From Ignavibacteriales bacterium (lineage in GTDB: Bacteria > Bacteroidota > Ignavibacteria > Ignavibacteriales > Melioribacteraceae), in the NCBI GenBank assembly GCA_020059785.1, contig JAGVBL010000077.1, forward strand, positions 1 to 7,411: a stretch of 7,411 bases of DNA, written 5' to 3'. The position numbers and the translations under genes are program-made. A model generated the notes under the pieces. That model was given only the letters and a program-made list of their open reading frames with translations. It had not been told where the DNA came from and ran no database searches. Positions 5,330 to 7,411 of the stretch are shown here, in pieces (the stretch's first letter is position 1; each line of letters opens with the position of its first letter).

Positions 5330-7411
5330 ATGTTACTAACAAAATTTTCATTAAGACGGCAGATAACACTCGTAATGATATACGGTGTAATACTTTTTTT
5401 CAGTTTCTTTTCGTTTTCACAATTAAAGATCGATTTCTTTCCCGATATAACTTTCCCGTTTGCCGGTGTAATTACTTCTTACTCTGGAGTTGGTTCTGAA
5501 GATATAGAAAACCTTATAACAAGACCAATTGAAGAAGCTGTATCCTCGGTAAAGAATATTGAAAAAGTGACTTCACAATCATTCAAAGGTTCTTCAACTG
5601 TTTTCCTTGAGTTCAAGTACGGAACAAACATGGATAAAGCGGAAAACGACATAAGGAAGAATCTGGATTACATAAAAGATTATTTACCAAAAGATGCTAC
5701 AAGACCATTGGTATTTGTATTCGATCCATCAATGATGCCGATTAGCTATCTAACTATCAGTTCACCGTATCTTGGTCCGGCGGAATTAAGGAAGTTATCC
5801 GAAGAAAAAATTGAACCGCTGTTCGAAAGAGTTGACGGTGTTGCTTCGGTTCAAACAATGGGTGGACAGCAGAGACAAATTAATGTTAATATAAATCCGG
5901 TGCTTCTTGCATCATACGATTTATCGCCAAACGATGTTTTACAATCGGTACAATTTGGAAGCGGATTACAACCGGCCGGAACAATTGAAACGATAAATAA
6001 AAATTATAGCCTTCGCGTGTTAAGTGAATACAGTTCACTGGAACAGATAAGAAATACAATACTGACTTATAAAAACGGTATTCCTGTTTATGTTAAAGAC
6101 GTTGCAGAAGTAATTGATGGATTTAAGGAAAATGCTAACGAAGTGCGTGCTGATTACGGCGAAGGTATAATGATGATTATTATGAAGCAGTCTGATGCAA
6201 ATACAGTTCTAACATCCAGAAAAGTTAAAGAAGCAATACCTGATATTATGTCAAGACTTCCGCAAGGTACTAAATTAAGCGTAATGTGGGATCAATCAGA
6301 TTTCATTCTTAAATCCGTAAATAATCTCCGCAACACTGCATTAATTGCATTTGCTCTTGCATTCATAGTAATCTACTTCTTCTTAAGAAATTTTAGAGGA
6401 AGTTTGATTATGGGAATTTCAATTCCTGTTTCGGTTATTGCAACTTTCGCAGTAATGTATGCAGCCAACTTAACATTGAATATTATTTCGATGGCCGGTC
6501 TTGCACTTGCAATTGGAATGCTTGTGGATAATTCCATTGTAGTTCTGGAAAATATCTACCGGCACCGCGAAATGGATGAAAACCGTCTGGATGCTGCGGA
6601 TCATGGAACTTCGGAAGTTGGACTGGCAATTACGGTTTCTACGCTTACAACTATAAGCGTGTTCCTCCCGGTTCTATTCGTCCCGAATATCACCGGTCAA
6701 TTGTTCAAGGATATGGTTCTCACAATTACTTTCAGTCTTCTTGTTTCGTTGATTGTTGCTATTACTCTAGTTCCTTTGATGTCTGCAAAGATTCTAAAAG
6801 TTGAAGAGGATAAAAGTGGAAATAAGCTTGCCCGATTCAAATTCAGAATAGGTGAGTGGATAAATAAAATGACCGATAAATATGCCGGTATTCTTCACTG
6901 GTCTATAGGTCATAAAAAAGTTGTACTTATTACAGTGTTTGTGTTATTTGTATTATCGATTGGTTTGGCAACAATGCTTGGCGGGGAGTTCCTACCTAAA
7001 TCCGACCAGGGCTTAATAAATGTTTTACTTGAATCGCCATCAGGAACACCAATAGAACAGACAAGAATTTATGCTTATAAAATTGAAGACATTGTTAAAG
7101 AAGTTATAGATAAAGAAGATTTTGAATCGGTCTCAATTTTCTACGGTGAAAGGGAAGGAATAGGAGCGTTTGGAACGTCTCCAAGTACGCTGGAAATATT
7201 CATTAAACTAACACCTCAAAAGTTACGGAAGCATTCGCAGTTTGAGTTATCGGACCGGTTAAGAGCAAAATTTGATAAACTACCCGGAGTAACTTATACT
7301 TTTCAAGAGGGGGGTGCATTTACAACAGAGAAGGATATAGAAGTAAAAATAATCGGTTTTGATGTTGATGGTGCGAAAGCAATTGCTAATGAATTGAAAT
7401 CGAAAATGGAA
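5330..7411 (+). CDS. RND efflux transporter permease, N-terminal two thirds (3' end outside window)
   Basis: The frame runs open from ATG 5330 to the window end, giving 694 residues of a family usually a little over 1000. It is the proton-driven inner-membrane pump of the tripartite system. Membrane helix 1 is at about 11-31; the periplasmic porter region follows (about 35-330, including KIDFFPDITFP, a conserved RND start motif, and GVASVQTMGGQQRQINVNI); helices 2-6 are at about 335-352, 358-378, 384-405, 431-451 and 461-483; helix 7 is at about 530-550, followed by GGEFLPKSDQG and the second porter region. Helix 4 carries GMLVDNSIVVLENIYRH: Asp400 matches the first proton-relay aspartate of AcrB-type pumps, while the second aspartate is Asn401. 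The matching lysine of helix 10 lies beyond the window. The signature fits drug/amphiphile (HAE-type) pumps better than metal pumps. AAGGA at 5314-5318 is a plausible ribosome site, 11 bases ahead of the ATG. Confidence 0.95.
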   Translation, partial: MLLTKFSLRRQITLVMIYGVILFFSFFSFSQLKIDFFPDITFPFAGVITSYSGVGSEDIENLITRPIEEAVSSVKNIEKVTSQSFKGSSTVFLEFKYGTNMDKAENDIRKNLDYIKDYLPKDATRPLVFVFDPSMMPISYLTISSPYLGPAELRKLSEEKIEPLFERVDGVASVQTMGGQQRQINVNINPVLLASYDLSPNDVLQSVQFGSGLQPAGTIETINKNYSLRVLSEYSSLEQIRNTILTYKNGIPVYVKDVAEVIDGFKENANEVRADYGEGIMMIIMKQSDANTVLTSRKVKEAIPDIMSRLPQGTKLSVMWDQSDFILKSVNNLRNTALIAFALAFIVIYFFLRNFRGSLIMGISIPVSVIATFAVMYAANLTLNIISMAGLALAIGMLVDNSIVVLENIYRHREMDENRLDAADHGTSEVGLAITVSTLTTISVFLPVLFVPNITGQLFKDMVLTITFSLLVSLIVAITLVPLMSAKILKVEEDKSGNKLARFKFRIGEWINKMTDKYAGILHWSIGHKKVVLITVFVLFVLSIGLATMLGGEFLPKSDQGLINVLLESPSGTPIEQTRIYAYKIEDIVKEVIDKEDFESVSIFYGEREGIGAFGTSPSTLEIFIKLTPQKLRKHSQFELSDRLRAKFDKLPGVTYTFQEGGAFTTEKDIEVKIIGFDVDGAKAIANELKSKME

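Noticed and set aside
5308..5499. A 63-codon + strand frame at the adaptor/pump junction.
   Set aside because: It lies in a different frame from the pump gene starting at 5330, whose conserved N-terminus clearly accounts for this region.

Overview
The window is AT-rich, and every gene lies on the + strand. Several traits point to the Bacteroidetes/Chlorobi/Ignavibacteria (FCB) lineage. There is a PEGA plus two-component-regulator-type propeller lipoprotein, a likely DUF4249-type protein end, and a promoter matching the Bacteroidetes-type TTG / TAnnTTTG consensus. Ignavibacteria would fit well, but that placement is inference from style and not from a marker gene. I saw no tRNA, rRNA, CRISPR array, insertion sequence or phage gene.

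Layout. Positions 2-541 are the 3' end of a gene that starts outside the window; its last ~50 residues resemble the C-terminus of DUF4249 lipoproteins. Twelve bases later, 554-2014 encodes a lipoprotein with two PEGA domains followed by about seven propeller blades. These two genes probably share a transcript. The 108-base gap that follows (2015-2122) carries a promoter and a set of overlapping inverted repeats that run into the start of the next gene.

From 2123 to the window end lies a tripartite RND efflux operon: a TetR-family repressor (2123-2725), a TolC-like outer-membrane channel (2848-4194), a lipid-anchored HlyD/AcrA-type adaptor (4209-5315) and an RND pump (5330 to beyond 7411, 694 residues visible). 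The order is regulator, channel, adaptor, pump. Gaps among the three pump genes are only 14 bases each; the tetR-channel gap is 122 bases.

Working model (inference): the TetR protein binds the dyads over its own promoter and so controls the whole efflux operon. When an unknown ligand binds the repressor, channel, adaptor and pump are made together and export the compound across both membranes. The upstream PEGA/propeller lipoprotein is probably a separate transcription unit with an unrelated envelope role. The system is a recognisable type; the most unusual part is the compact promoter/operator/start-codon arrangement at 2072-2133.
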